Source of the DNA: Chryseobacterium contaminans
Lineage (GTDB): Bacteria; Bacteroidota; Bacteroidia; Flavobacteriales; Weeksellaceae
Assembly (NCBI RefSeq): GCF_001684955.1
Contig: NZ_MAYF01000001.1
Location: 62,001 to 126,000, forward strand
Reading direction: 5' to 3'
Length of the DNA stretch: 64,000 nt
A program made the position numbers and the translations under genes. Under the pieces are notes generated by a model, which saw only the letters and a list, made by a program, of their open reading frames with translations, searched no databases and had not been told where the DNA came from. Position 1 is the first letter of the stretch; every line of letters begins with the position of its first letter. Positions 43,624 to 53,058 of the stretch are shown in pieces.

Positions 43624-45648
43624 ATGAAATCTATCTTAATAAAAACACAAACAATTATTTTCGTACTCTTTGGCTTTACCTTGGGTTTTGCCCAAAACAG
43701 CATGAAAATTCCGTCTGACGCCGTATTTTATATGGAAGTTAACGGGAAACAGCTTAACCATAAAATCAACTGGAATAAGCTGAATCCTTTGCTGCACGAA
43801 CTCAGCAAAAAAGACAAAGAAAAAGTCTCATGGACGGATTATTCCAAAACAGGAATCAAATACGATGCTGTTCAGTATCATTATGCCAGTTTTAATGATT
43901 CCATCAAGACTTATAATACCCATTTTATCATTGATAATAAGGAAAAATTCCAGGAGTTTGTTAATTCTATGAAGAAGAAAGGACAGGAGGTATTCAACAG
44001 AAAGAATTATTCTTACGTAGACATTGATGATGATATTTTTGTAGCTTGGAACGGGAGCCGTGCTGTTCTCAGTATGATTAGCTATACAAGACCTTATAAA
44101 GGAGATCTTTGGGCTGAAGAGGCTGTTACAGACAGTACTGCAGTTGCCGTTGCTGATTCGGCTGTCGTTGCAGCAGATGCTACAGATGTTTATGCAGATG
44201 AGCAGGAAAAACCTTTTGATTATAAAGAAGAAATCAAAAATCTGAAGGAAGATATTAAGTATCTGAAAGAAAGTATTAAAGATAATAACAAAGAAATTGC
44301 AAGAATTCAGAAAGATATCAAATACCTTCAAAAACATCATAAATATCCTAAAGAGAAAGAAAGTGCAGAGATTCCTTATGAAGAAGGAGAAATGCCTAAT
44401 GAAGCTTATGATGAAGAAGCGGAAAAAGCTTATCAGAAAGAGCAGGACTCTATCCGCAGGGAAGATTTTAAGATTGTTCAAAAGAATGCTGAAGACAGGT
44501 TTGACCAATATTTCAACTCGAATTTAGAAATCGAAGTCCCTAAAGAAATGCTGTCGTTCAGAGATGGTAATTCTGATGTTTTTGTTTATACAGATTATGG
44601 AAGGATTGTTAATGAGGGACTTTATGGTAAGGCAACGAAGTATTATTCTTACGGGCAGCTCTTCAAAAATATGTACAATTCCGATCATTCTTACAACCTG
44701 TATTTCGATAAAGACAAAGTAAGATTGGTAAATAATTATCAGCATAAAAATTCTGAGATTCAGAAGAGCATGTCTGCAATTTATAAGGGAAAGAAAAACA
44801 GAAAGCTTTTGGAACTTATCAATGAAAAAAGTGTTGGTTACTACGCCCTGAATGTAAACGGTGCAAAATGTTTTGATATGATGTACAGCCTTCTTCAGAA
44901 TTCCGGAGTTAATGACTACAAGAAAGAAATGGAGCTCATCATGGAAACCATGAAAATTATTCTTGATGAAGAAGCTATTGCCAAAATAGCACCAGGAAAC
45001 GGAATTTTTGTTCTGAATGAATTGAAATCTAAAACAGTAGAATATACGGATTACGAATACGATGCTGATTTCAATGAAAAAGAAGTAAAGAAAACGAAGG
45101 AAATTGCAGTTCCTAACTTCACTTTCGCTTTTGCAACGGAGAATGAAGGCTATTGGAACCGTATGTTTGATATGCTGGCTGCCAATAAGAAATTCTCTAA
45201 AAGATTCTCTAAAAAAGGAAACTTATACACCTTTAAAGAAGAGAAAGAAGGAGGATATATTGACCAATTATTCTTTACTGTAAAAGATGGAGTGGTATAT
45301 CTGATGAGTTCTGCAGATAATATGTTATCGACAAATCAATCTGATATTTCCAGAAAATGGGCGAAAGATTCTGCTAAATATCCTTTATCCGGAAGATTGG
45401 ATCTTCAGAAGCTTTTAACAGGTCTAGACAAAGAATTTAAGAGTCCTAAAGAAAGAAAAACATTGGATGCTATTAGAAAAAATATAGGAGAACTGTACTA
45501 TAAAACAGAAGTGAAAGGGGAGAGCATTCAGACTGAAATGAATTATAATATCAAAGATTCTTCTGAGAACAGTTTGATGTATTTCTTCGATATATTCGAT
45601 CAGATTTTTAAAACAAAAGAAACAGAAAAGAAATCACCTATACTATAG
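43624..45648 (+). CDS. Secreted protein of DUF4836-like type
   Basis: A 674-aa protein with signal peptide (MKSILIKTQTIIFVLFGFTLGFAQ). The body begins with IPSDAVFYMEVNGKQLNHKI; a pattern of paired halves, a long charged coiled-coil insert (about residues 195-290, Lys/Glu-rich with DNNKEIARIQKDIKYLQ), and a C-terminal half with SGRLDLQKLLTGLDKEF. The opening and overall plan recall DUF4836 proteins, but I am not certain. The next gene starts directly after its stop and shows the same opening plan, IPENADAVVLIDSKKLM. Confidence 0.7.
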   Translation: MKSILIKTQTIIFVLFGFTLGFAQNSMKIPSDAVFYMEVNGKQLNHKINWNKLNPLLHELSKKDKEKVSWTDYSKTGIKYDAVQYHYASFNDSIKTYNTHFIIDNKEKFQEFVNSMKKKGQEVFNRKNYSYVDIDDDIFVAWNGSRAVLSMISYTRPYKGDLWAEEAVTDSTAVAVADSAVVAADATDVYADEQEKPFDYKEEIKNLKEDIKYLKESIKDNNKEIARIQKDIKYLQKHHKYPKEKESAEIPYEEGEMPNEAYDEEAEKAYQKEQDSIRREDFKIVQKNAEDRFDQYFNSNLEIEVPKEMLSFRDGNSDVFVYTDYGRIVNEGLYGKATKYYSYGQLFKNMYNSDHSYNLYFDKDKVRLVNNYQHKNSEIQKSMSAIYKGKKNRKLLELINEKSVGYYALNVNGAKCFDMMYSLLQNSGVNDYKKEMELIMETMKIILDEEAIAKIAPGNGIFVLNELKSKTVEYTDYEYDADFNEKEVKKTKEIAVPNFTFAFATENEGYWNRMFDMLAANKKFSKRFSKKGNLYTFKEEKEGGYIDQLFFTVKDGVVYLMSSADNMLSTNQSDISRKWAKDSAKYPLSGRLDLQKLLTGLDKEFKSPKERKTLDAIRKNIGELYYKTEVKGESIQTEMNYNIKDSSENSLMYFFDIFDQIFKTKETEKKSPIL

Positions 45649-46887
45649 ATGAAAAAAAAGAAGATCATTGTCCCGTTACTTGTATTGCTAGCCGTTGCAG
45701 TATACTTTGTGGTTTTTCATAAAGATAAAAGCCTCAGATATATTCCTGAAAATGCAGATGCGGTTGTTTTAATCGATAGTAAGAAACTAATGGGACAATA
45801 CCTCTTCAGCTTGGCAACACATCCTTCAGAGTGGTCTGGAGGTGATATAAAAAGCAAAAATTCCACCTCATTCAAAGATTCAGGAGTCAGAATTCCGGAT
45901 TTTTTGCAGATTTTCCATATTAAAGACACTAAGTTCTCAGAATGGTATAGCGTTTTAGAGCTTAAAGATCCTCAAAAGTTCATTGCTTTTTTAAAGAAGC
46001 GGAATTTTACTGATAATGGAAATAACCGTTTTCAGAAGGAACAATTTTTCTTTGTAATAGAAGGTAATCATTGTATAGCAGGTACTTCTGATCTTGCTTT
46101 TGAAACGATTAATAAAAAGCTTCTTCAAACACCTTTAAATCCTGCTAGAAATGCAGAAGAGTTTATTCAAAATACAGTAGGAAGTATTTCATTCATTTCA
46201 GGACAGAAAATTCAGAATTTTTCTATTGAACTGCATGATGATGAAATTGAGATCAAAAATAATTCAAACCAGAAGATTTTTAATGCAATTGCCTCCAAAC
46301 TTCAGAAAAGTGATCAATTTCTGGAAATGGAATTAGATCAGGAGAACATCAGAAACTTCAGCCGTTTTTTCAATAAAAGCATTGCAGATTCTTCACAAGC
46401 TACTTTCTTAAGAGCTATTGCTGATCTTGAGCAGGTAAATGATACCATTGTCAGCTATGAATTTGATGATAATTTTAATGAAGTTGAAAAAAAGACCTTT
46501 CAGAAGATTACACAGCCTAATTATAGTATTGATATTCAAAGTAAAGATGCGGAGAAGACATGGGCCTATTTTCAATCTGAAAAATGGATAAATGGAGAAA
46601 ATCAATTCACGGCAATTCCTTTCCAGCCTAATGAAATAACTAAAAATAATAACGGAGTTGTTATAAAATCTACAAGAAGGCCTGTGGTTATAGCTCCTCA
46701 ATTAAAAGAAAACTATATCCTGATTCGAAACAATTCTTTGTTGTATTCATCTTTGAAAACATTGAGTAATACAGAGAAAAAAGTTATTTCTGATATTGAT
46801 TATGTGCTGTATGGGAATAAATCACAGGATTATTGGCTGAAAATAAAAGCGAAAAAAGGAAATTTACCCTTAATTTTACGGTGGTAA
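45649..46887 (+). CDS. Membrane-anchored protein related to its upstream neighbour
   Basis: A 412-aa protein with one N-terminal membrane anchor (KKIIVPLLVLLAVAVYFVVF), followed by YIPENADAVVLIDSKKL. Its body shares short motifs with the 674-aa protein, for example VSYEFDDNFNEVEKKTFQK compared with a YEYDADFNEKEVKKTKE segment there. Start codon follows the previous stop without a gap, so translation is coupled. Function unknown. Confidence 0.7.
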   Translation: MKKKKIIVPLLVLLAVAVYFVVFHKDKSLRYIPENADAVVLIDSKKLMGQYLFSLATHPSEWSGGDIKSKNSTSFKDSGVRIPDFLQIFHIKDTKFSEWYSVLELKDPQKFIAFLKKRNFTDNGNNRFQKEQFFFVIEGNHCIAGTSDLAFETINKKLLQTPLNPARNAEEFIQNTVGSISFISGQKIQNFSIELHDDEIEIKNNSNQKIFNAIASKLQKSDQFLEMELDQENIRNFSRFFNKSIADSSQATFLRAIADLEQVNDTIVSYEFDDNFNEVEKKTFQKITQPNYSIDIQSKDAEKTWAYFQSEKWINGENQFTAIPFQPNEITKNNNGVVIKSTRRPVVIAPQLKENYILIRNNSLLYSSLKTLSNTEKKVISDIDYVLYGNKSQDYWLKIKAKKGNLPLILRW

Positions 46888-46911
46888 CCTGGAAACTGAA
46901 AAAATCCTTTA

Positions 46912-47250
46912 ATGGCTCCATCAGAAATTGCTTTGCTCAAGACCTGTACACATTATTTTTTACATTTTGTGTTTCCTGTCTTTATTGCGTTGGTCTTTTA
47001 TCCTAAGAACTGGAAGAAGGCATATTTTATATTATTGGCAACAATGCTGGTAGATCTGGATCATCTTTTTGCCAATCCTATCTTTGATCCTTCGAGAGAA
47101 AGTATCGGTTTTCACTTTTTACATTCCTATTATGCCATTGCGGTGTATTTTTTGCTGCTGTTTTTTAGAGGAAATATCAGAATTGTCGCTATCGGATTGC
47201 TTTTTCATATGTTGACAGATTACCAGGACTTTAACTTCTGGCCTCATTAA
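46912..47250 (+). CDS. Small membrane protein (DUF6122-like)
   Basis: A 112-aa protein with three or four membrane segments. It carries the conserved polar residues THYFLHFVFP, MLVDLDHLFANP and HMLTDYQDF, the kind of His/Asp pattern seen in membrane metal-dependent hydrolase-like families. I associate it with DUF6122 of flavobacteria. It follows the 412-aa gene by 24 bp and may belong to the same operon. Confidence 0.72.
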   Translation: MAPSEIALLKTCTHYFLHFVFPVFIALVFYPKNWKKAYFILLATMLVDLDHLFANPIFDPSRESIGFHFLHSYYAIAVYFLLLFFRGNIRIVAIGLLFHMLTDYQDFNFWPH

Positions 47251-47316
47251 AATAACATTAATATTTTCTTTTGATCTTGAAAATATTATAGATTTTTTGT
47301 ATTTTGTAGTCACTAT

Positions 47317-48387
47317 ATGAGACTTAAAGAACTTTTACATTACACCTATATTTTTCCTGTCCTTGCGGTAGGGTACTACTTTTCCGGACTGATGGGAACC
47401 GGCGTTATTTATGATATTATTGCCGGCGTTTTACTTATTGGGAGTGTTCTATCGGCAGTACACCATGCGGAAATGGTGGCTCATAAAGTAGGAGAACCTT
47501 TCGGAACCATTATCCTTGCTCTTTGTATTACCATTATTGAAGTAGCCTTAATCATCTCACTGATGGTTGCCGGCGGAGATCAGGCGATCACGCTGGCCAG
47601 AGATACCGTTTTCGCCGCCGTAATGCTGATCCTGAACGGAATTTTAGGGATCTGTATTCTGGTAGGAGGCGTCAAATACCATGAACAGTTCTTTGCAAGA
47701 ACCTCAGCCACTACTTATCTGGTAAGTATCGTTTCCATTTTAGTGCTTACCCTTGTACTTCCTAACTTTACTTCAAGTGTTAACGGGCCTTTTTATAACG
47801 AAGCACAGCTTATTTTCATATCTATTGCCTGCCTTGCTATTTATGGAGTTTTCCTGATGGTACAGACGGTAAGGCACAGAAGCTACTTTGTTGTTCCCGA
47901 TGAACATCCTGAAGAACATTATATTCCTACTTTAACAAAAACGCTTATCAGCTTTGGATTCCTGGTGGTTTGCCTGATTATTGTTGTTTTAATGGCAAAA
48001 GGACTTTCAGATACTATTGAAGGAATGGTACAGAGCGTAGGAGCTCCAAAATCACTTGTTGGGGTAATTATTGCAGCGGTTGTTCTTCTTCCGGAAGGAG
48101 TTGCGGCCATCAGAGCAGCAAGAAGTAATCAGATACAATCCAGTTTAAATCTGGCATTGGGATCTGCATTGGCAAGTATCGGATTAACAATTCCAGCTGT
48201 TTCTGTAGTTTGTATTATGTACGATATTCCTTTAGTTTTGGGATTGGATAAGAAAGATGTCATTCTTCTTTCCCTATCAGTCTTTATCGTTATGCTTTCA
48301 TTAAGCCGTGGAAAGACAAATATCCTGTATGGAACCGTGCTTTTAGTGAACCTTGCTGCGTATATCTTTACGGTGATTGTTCCTTAA
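47317..48387 (+). CDS. Ca2+/H+ antiporter (ChaA/CaCA family)
   Basis: A 356-aa inner-membrane protein of the cation/Ca2+ exchanger type with about eleven hydrophobic segments. Two inverted repeats carry acidic motifs: GTIILALCITIIEVALIIS (about residues 63-81) and VVLLPEGVAAIRAARSNQI (about 257-275). It should export Ca2+ or Na+ in exchange for protons. It has its own upstream region and ends just before the convergent haemoglobin gene. Confidence 0.87.
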   Translation: MRLKELLHYTYIFPVLAVGYYFSGLMGTGVIYDIIAGVLLIGSVLSAVHHAEMVAHKVGEPFGTIILALCITIIEVALIISLMVAGGDQAITLARDTVFAAVMLILNGILGICILVGGVKYHEQFFARTSATTYLVSIVSILVLTLVLPNFTSSVNGPFYNEAQLIFISIACLAIYGVFLMVQTVRHRSYFVVPDEHPEEHYIPTLTKTLISFGFLVVCLIIVVLMAKGLSDTIEGMVQSVGAPKSLVGVIIAAVVLLPEGVAAIRAARSNQIQSSLNLALGSALASIGLTIPAVSVVCIMYDIPLVLGLDKKDVILLSLSVFIVMLSLSRGKTNILYGTVLLVNLAAYIFTVIVP

Positions 48388-48419
48388 GAAGAGTCTCATA
48401 ACATGAATCACGGAGCTTG

Positions 48420-48800
48420 TTAAAGTCTTCGGGCTAATTCCATTTTAAAGGCCATCAGCTTGGCTATATTTTCAGATTTATAGATGGCCATATCAGCATT
48501 TTCACCTACGAAATTTTCTTCAATGGTGGTTCTCCATAGTTCCAGCCATCTGTCGAAATGTTTTTGTTCCATAGCTTGTATTTCGTTGATCGGAAAATGT
48601 ACTCCCATTGGATTTCCTTTGTAAGTCATCTGCCCAAAAAGGATAGATTCCCAAAATGAATACATCTTAGGAAGGTGTTTGTCCCAATCTACTTTGGCAA
48701 TATCATTGAAGAAGAAACCAATAGTTTCATCTTTTACTACTTTAGCATAAAATGAATTAACCAGGTGTTCAATGTCTTCTCTTGATTTAAGCTTTTTCAT
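48420..48800 (-). CDS. Group III truncated haemoglobin
   Basis: A 126-aa globin with the group III pattern DKHLPKMYSFWESILFG and YKGNPMGVHFPI; the proximal His lies in MEQKHFDRWLELWR. These small haemoglobins bind O2 or NO and are linked to respiration under low oxygen or NO stress. Full length, single gene, convergent with the antiporter. Confidence 0.9.
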   Translation of the reverse strand: MKKLKSREDIEHLVNSFYAKVVKDETIGFFFNDIAKVDWDKHLPKMYSFWESILFGQMTYKGNPMGVHFPINEIQAMEQKHFDRWLELWRTTIEENFVGENADMAIYKSENIAKLMAFKMELARRL

Positions 48801-48873
48801 ATCCCAAATTTACTGTAAAATCAAATTGAATAAGTAAAGGATTCAATTGATAAAATTCATGAAAACAATATTT

Positions 48874-48881
48874 TATCTTTG
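48874..48881 (+). promoter_or_regulatory. Bacteroidota-type -7 box of the channel/ykgJ operon
   Basis: TATCTTTG matches TAnnTTTG exactly, about 64 bp before the channel start. A TTG lies at 48847-48849, with a spacing of 24 bp, slightly long for a -33 element. Confidence 0.5.
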
Positions 48882-48944
48882 TATCCGGAATAGGATGAAG
48901 GTCATGGTTAATAAATTAAACTATTAAAAAACAAATGAGATAAG

Positions 48945-49916
48945 ATGACAAGAGGATTCAAAAAAAAGATCCGCCAGAAGAACACTGAGAACAGTGGCTT
49001 CGGAAGCAATGCCTCAGGAAGATTCATCAATAAAGATGGCCTGCCGAATGTAAAAAGAACGGGTGTGAATGTTTTCAACAGCCTGAGTTGGTATCATACC
49101 ATGTTGAATCTGTCTTCGTTCCGTTTTATTTCGTATCTCGTTGTAGCCTATATCCTGATAAATCTTGTATTTGCAATGATCTATTATCTGATTGGAGTAG
49201 AACATCTTACAGGAATTGATAAAAGTGATCCGCTGAATGAATTTATTGATGTATTCTTTTTCAGTTCTCAGACGTTTACTACAGTTGGATATGGAAGAAT
49301 TGCTCCTGTGGGCTTTTTAGCTAGTTTGGTAGCTACTTTTGAAGCTTTTCTGGGATTGCTTACCTTTGCCATTGCAACAGGTCTTTTTTATGGACGATTT
49401 TCAAGGCCGAGGGCTTATTTAAGATTTTCTGATATTGCGGTAATTGCTCCTTTTGAAGATAGTACGGCTTTAATGTTCAGATTAGCACCTTATAAGAACA
49501 ATGCATTGACGGATGCTGATGTGATTGTTTCTACAGCGATTGAAGTGATTGAAAATGATGTTCCCAAAAGCAATTTTTACAGACTGGAAACTCATTTAAG
49601 TAAGATCAATACTCTGGCGTTGAACTGGACGGTTGTTCATAAGATCAATGAAAGTTCACCATTCTACGGCTTCTCTGAGGATGATTTTAAAAGCACGGAT
49701 ATTGAAATTATTGTTCAGGTAAGGGCATTTGACGAAGTATTTTCCAATACTGTAGTGCAGAGATCTTCCTATGTAACAGGAGAAATTGTATACGGAGCAA
49801 AATTTGTCCCGATGTATTATCCGGATAGAAAAAATCTTGCTACCATTTTAGATCTTGATAAGATCAATCAATATCAAAAAACAGATCTTCCTGTTCAGTC
49901 AGGAAATAAAGAATAA
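48945..49916 (+). CDS. Inward-rectifier (KirBac-type) potassium channel
   Basis: Two membrane helices (about residues 61-80 and 125-147) enclose the pore loop with the K+ selectivity filter TTVGYGR. The C-terminal two thirds is the Kir cytoplasmic beta-sandwich (LRFSDIAVIAPFEDSTALMF; LNWTVVHKINESSPFYG), which receives gating signals. Length 323 aa is usual for KirBac. The next gene starts directly after the stop. Confidence 0.92.
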   Translation: MTRGFKKKIRQKNTENSGFGSNASGRFINKDGLPNVKRTGVNVFNSLSWYHTMLNLSSFRFISYLVVAYILINLVFAMIYYLIGVEHLTGIDKSDPLNEFIDVFFFSSQTFTTVGYGRIAPVGFLASLVATFEAFLGLLTFAIATGLFYGRFSRPRAYLRFSDIAVIAPFEDSTALMFRLAPYKNNALTDADVIVSTAIEVIENDVPKSNFYRLETHLSKINTLALNWTVVHKINESSPFYGFSEDDFKSTDIEIIVQVRAFDEVFSNTVVQRSSYVTGEIVYGAKFVPMYYPDRKNLATILDLDKINQYQKTDLPVQSGNKE

Positions 49917-50405
49917 ATGAATTTAGATTTTTATAAAAAACAAGCTTTACAAAAGCAGAAAGAACATAAAAAATTTCTGGACGGATTAAAGAAAAAGCCG
50001 CCCAAAAACCTCGATTATATAGTGCAGGAGACCCATGATGAAGTTTTTGATGAGATAGACTGTTTACAGTGCGCTAATTGTTGTAAAACCACTGGTCCGC
50101 TATATACTGAAAAGGATATCGAACGTATTGCGAAGCATCTACGAATGAAATCGGCTGATTTTGAAGCCAAATTTTTAAGAGTGGATGAAGACAATGATAA
50201 AGTACTTCAGAATCTCCCTTGCTATTTTCTGAATAGTGATAATACCTGTTCTATCTACGAAGTAAGGCCAAAAGCCTGCAGAGAATATCCTCATACGGAT
50301 CGTAAAAAGATTTACCAGATCAATAATCTGATGTTGAAAAATACGGTGATTTGTCCGGCTGCTTTTGAATTTGTAGAGAAAATGATGAAGAATATCGGAA
50401 AATAA
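49917..50405 (+). CDS. YkgJ-family cysteine-cluster protein
   Basis: A 162-aa soluble protein with the pattern CLQCANCCKTTGPLYTEKDI (near residues 45-64), then LPCYFLNSDNTCSIYEVRP and KACREYPHTDR: a CxxCxxCC-type cluster typical of YkgJ/Fe-S oxidoreductase-like proteins (CxxxCxxxxCC family) that probably binds Zn or Fe-S. It is translated directly after the potassium channel gene. Role unknown. Confidence 0.88.
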   Translation: MNLDFYKKQALQKQKEHKKFLDGLKKKPPKNLDYIVQETHDEVFDEIDCLQCANCCKTTGPLYTEKDIERIAKHLRMKSADFEAKFLRVDEDNDKVLQNLPCYFLNSDNTCSIYEVRPKACREYPHTDRKKIYQINNLMLKNTVICPAAFEFVEKMMKNIGK

Positions 50406-50488
50406 AGACTGAATAAAAACTAATAATAACTGTTAAAGCATTTATGATTAGTTTTAAAACCATAAAAGACTAAAAATAGTCATTCTTT

Positions 50489-50510
50489 GAGCCTTGAGAG
50501 GCTCTTTTTT
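50489..50510 (+). terminator. Terminator of the channel/ykgJ operon
   Basis: GAGCCTTGAGAGGCTC followed by a T-run. Confidence 0.88.
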
Positions 50511-50643
50511 TATGCTTGTGTGTTCTTTTTTATTTTTACAAATTCCTCTTAAAAAGTGATAAAGTCCGTTAAATAAGTTACTTACACATAATTTTTATAA
50601 ATGACACTCCGTTTAGTTTAAACAATCATTTAAATATTACATT

Positions 50644-50967
50644 ATGAAAAAGTTATTTTTAACGGCAGCGTTTACATTAGTCGGAGTAATCGCAGTATCG
50701 GCTCAAACACAAACCCAAACTCAGAAGCCAGCTGAAAGCACCACTAATAACCAGACAACAACAACTCAAACACAGCCGCAGACATCAGAGACCAAAACGG
50801 ATTGGAATTCTACCACTACCACAACAAGTGGACAAAATACCACCGCAACGGAAGCATCAACAGCAACACCTGCTGGGGAAGCTACTGTGAGTACAGGAAC
50901 TACGATGGAAGCCACTAAACCTGCAGAAGCAACAAAAGAGCAAAAGAAATCTAAAAAGAAAAAGTGA
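50644..50967 (+). CDS. Small Thr/Gln-rich secreted protein
   Basis: A 107-aa protein with a signal peptide (MKKLFLTAAFTLVGVIAVSAQ). The mature part consists almost only of Thr, Gln, Ser, Ala, Glu and Lys (TQTQTQKPAESTTNNQTTT, ending KEQKKSKKKK). It looks disordered and may be a surface or periplasmic linker protein. Two divergent signals flank it: an upstream region of about 130 bp and a strong terminator downstream. Confidence 0.7.
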   Translation: MKKLFLTAAFTLVGVIAVSAQTQTQTQKPAESTTNNQTTTTQTQPQTSETKTDWNSTTTTTSGQNTTATEASTATPAGEATVSTGTTMEATKPAEATKEQKKSKKKK

Positions 50968-50992
50968 TAGTACTTTAGCAAACACTAGTCTG

Positions 50993-51025
50993 AATCCTGA
51001 AATCTTGTATTTCAGGATTTTTTTT
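50993..51025 (+). terminator. Terminator of the Thr/Gln-rich protein gene
   Basis: AATCCTGAAAT (50993-51003) and ATTTCAGGATT (51009-51019) form an 11-bp stem followed by eight T residues. It overlaps the 3' end of the convergent DUF1801 gene. Confidence 0.88.
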
Positions 51026-51380
51026 GTTCAATTTCTTTGATTTTGAAAGACACAATCTTGTTAATCAGATCTAATGGAATATCTTCATCTATTGGAAACT
51101 GTACAGCTCCTTTAGAAAATTTGTAATTCCTTTCTGCAAAATCTGTCTCAAAATTCTTAATTCCTTCAGCTCCGGGATAAAATCCGATATGCTTTTTATA
51201 ACCGGCAAAATAAACCAAAGGCTTGCATTTATATTTAAAAGCAGGCATCTGATAGCCGATATATTCTTCAAGATCCGGAATCTGGGAATGGAGGGCTTTT
51301 CTTAGTTCAAGAAGCTTTTCCTGAACATTGATAGGGAATAAAAGGATGTAATCATCAATATTTTTAAAGGTGGTTTTCAT
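51012..51380 (-). CDS. DUF1801 / YdhG-like protein
   Basis: The start is set at MKTTFKNIDDYILLFPINVQ (ATG ending at 51380); a longer frame to 51431 would run through a hairpin terminator. The body carries the DUF1801 pattern IGYQMPAFKYKCKPLVYFAG and KHIGFYPG, ending with FPIDEDIPLDLINKIVSF. The fold is shared with the iron-chaperone-type YdhG/frataxin-like proteins; the function in Bacteroidota is not known. 123 aa. Confidence 0.85.
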   Translation of the reverse strand: MKTTFKNIDDYILLFPINVQEKLLELRKALHSQIPDLEEYIGYQMPAFKYKCKPLVYFAGYKKHIGFYPGAEGIKNFETDFAERNYKFSKGAVQFPIDEDIPLDLINKIVSFKIKEIEQKKS

Positions 51381-51397
51381 ACTTATAAAAATAAAAA

Positions 51398-51421
51398 AAG
51401 TGCTGCATATAGCAGCACTTT
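51398..51421 (-). terminator. Hairpin terminator upstream of DUF1801 gene
   Basis: AAAGTGCTGC and GCAGCACTTT pair with a 4-nt loop; a T-run follows on the minus strand, 17 bp before the DUF1801 start. Confidence 0.75.
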
Positions 51422-51472
51422 CTCCTTTCACTTTTTACTTTTTTCCCATTATCCCGGGAACAGGCTATATCA

Positions 51473-51500
51473 AAAAAGGTCGGGAGTTTTTCCCAACCTT
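51473..51500 (-). terminator. Terminator of gdhA
   Basis: On the minus strand AAAGGTTGGGA pairs imperfectly with TCCCGACCTTT and is followed by a T-run directly after the gdhA stop. Confidence 0.75.
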
Positions 51501-51509
51501 TATTATTTT

Positions 51510-52868
51510 TTATACCACTCCTTGAGCTAACATTGCTTCTGCTACTTTTACGAAGCCCGCAATATTTGCACCTTTTACGTAGTTTACATACCCATCTTCG
51601 TCTTTTCCATAATCTCTACAAGCCTTGTGGATACCGATCATGATTTCCTTTAATCTTGCATCAACTTCTTCAGAAGTCCAGTTAAGACGGATAGAGTTCT
51701 GAGTCATTTCTAATCCTGAAGTAGCAACACCTCCAGCATTGGAAGCTTTACCAGGAGAGAATAATACTTTATTGTCTAAGAAATAGTTGATAGCGTCTAG
51801 TGTAGAAGGCATGTTAGCCGCTTCTGTTACACAAACACATCCGTTTTCAACTAATTTTCTTGCATCGTCTAGATCTAATTCGTTTTGAGTAGCTGAAGGG
51901 AATGCTACGTCACACTTCACTTCCCAAGGACGTTTTCCAGCATGGAATTCAGCAGATGGATATTTTTTAGCATAGTCTTCAGCTCTGTTGTTCCCTGAAG
52001 ATCTAAGTTCTAATAAATAATCGATCTTTTCTCCACTAATACCATCTTTATCATAGATATATCCGTCAGGACCAGAGATTGTTACTACTTTAGCACCAAG
52101 TTCTGTAGCTTTTTTGATAACTCCCCAGGCTACGTTTCCGAAACCTGATACTGTTACCGTTTTTCCTTGGAAATCCTGTCCGATTGTTTTAAGCATCTGC
52201 TCAGCGAAGTATACTACTCCGTATCCTGTAGCTTCAGGACGGATTAATGAACCTCCGTAAGCAAGTCCTTTCCCTGTAAGAACTCCCGTAAATTCGTTTC
52301 TGATTTTCTTGTATTGTCCGAATAGGTAACCAATTTCTCTTGCTCCTACACCGATATCTCCTGCAGGTACGTCTGTTTCAGGACCGATGTGTTTACATAA
52401 TTCTGTCATGAAAGCCTGGCAGAAACGCATTACTTCCATATCAGATTTACCTTGTGGATCGAAATCTGAACCTCCTTTACCACCACCCATTGGAAGAGTA
52501 GTTAAAGAGTTTTTAAACACTTGCTCAAAAGCTAAGAACTTAAGAACTGATAAGTTTACAGTAGGGTGGAAACGGATTCCTCCTTTGTATGGTCCAATAG
52601 CAGAGTTCATTTGGATTCTGAAACCTCTGTTAACCTGAATTTCTCCTTTATCGTCAACCCATGGAACTCTGAAGATAATAATTCTTTCAGCTTCAGCCAT
52701 TCTTTCAAGCAGCTTCATTCCGTTATATTCTTTTCTCGTAGCAATGAATGGAATTACTGTTACGGCAACTTCTTTTACAGCCTGTAAGAATTCCGGTTCG
52801 TTAGGATTTTTTGCTTCAATTTTTGCAATAAACTCTTGGATTTTCTGGTCAATATTATATTGTTCCAT
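51510..52868 (-). CDS. gdhA: NADP-type glutamate dehydrogenase
   Basis: A hexameric dehydrogenase making glutamate from 2-oxoglutarate and ammonium. The substrate domain has GPYKGGIRFHP, the catalytic lysine in LPMGGGKGGSDFDP, and PAGDIGVGAREIGYL; the Rossmann domain has TVSGFGNVAWGVIKKA. The length (452 aa) and sequence fit the bacterial NADP-dependent class. It is a single gene with its own promoter and terminator. Confidence 0.95.
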   Translation of the reverse strand: MEQYNIDQKIQEFIAKIEAKNPNEPEFLQAVKEVAVTVIPFIATRKEYNGMKLLERMAEAERIIIFRVPWVDDKGEIQVNRGFRIQMNSAIGPYKGGIRFHPTVNLSVLKFLAFEQVFKNSLTTLPMGGGKGGSDFDPQGKSDMEVMRFCQAFMTELCKHIGPETDVPAGDIGVGAREIGYLFGQYKKIRNEFTGVLTGKGLAYGGSLIRPEATGYGVVYFAEQMLKTIGQDFQGKTVTVSGFGNVAWGVIKKATELGAKVVTISGPDGYIYDKDGISGEKIDYLLELRSSGNNRAEDYAKKYPSAEFHAGKRPWEVKCDVAFPSATQNELDLDDARKLVENGCVCVTEAANMPSTLDAINYFLDNKVLFSPGKASNAGGVATSGLEMTQNSIRLNWTSEEVDARLKEIMIGIHKACRDYGKDEDGYVNYVKGANIAGFVKVAEAMLAQGVV

Positions 52869-52894
52869 ATATTAAGGTTGAATATTATTGTCAA

Positions 52895-52924
52895 CAAATT
52901 TAATTTTTTTTTCAAGATTCACAA
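52895..52924 (-). promoter_or_regulatory. gdhA promoter
   Basis: On the minus strand TTG (complement of 52922-52924) is separated by 19 bp from TAAATTTG (complement of 52895-52902), matching the Bacteroidota -33/-7 consensus. The -7 box is 27 bp from the gdhA start. Confidence 0.65.
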
Positions 52925-53058
52925 CACTCTATTTTAACATTGTTAAAAATTAAATAATAATGTTTTGAAATATTATTAAATTGATAATTTGTGATTAAAA
53001 TTTGTTAAAAATTAAATGTTATGTATGAAATAATGCAGTATTAAGAAATCGTTAATTC

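Noticed and set aside
43828-44508. 226-aa frame on the minus strand
   Set aside because: It is antisense to the Lys-rich coiled-coil part of the 674-aa secreted protein; the Phe/Ile-rich translation is a shadow of that composition.
51381-51431. Longer start for the DUF1801 protein at 51431
   Set aside because: The extension runs through a strong hairpin with T-run; the inner Met begins the family sequence.
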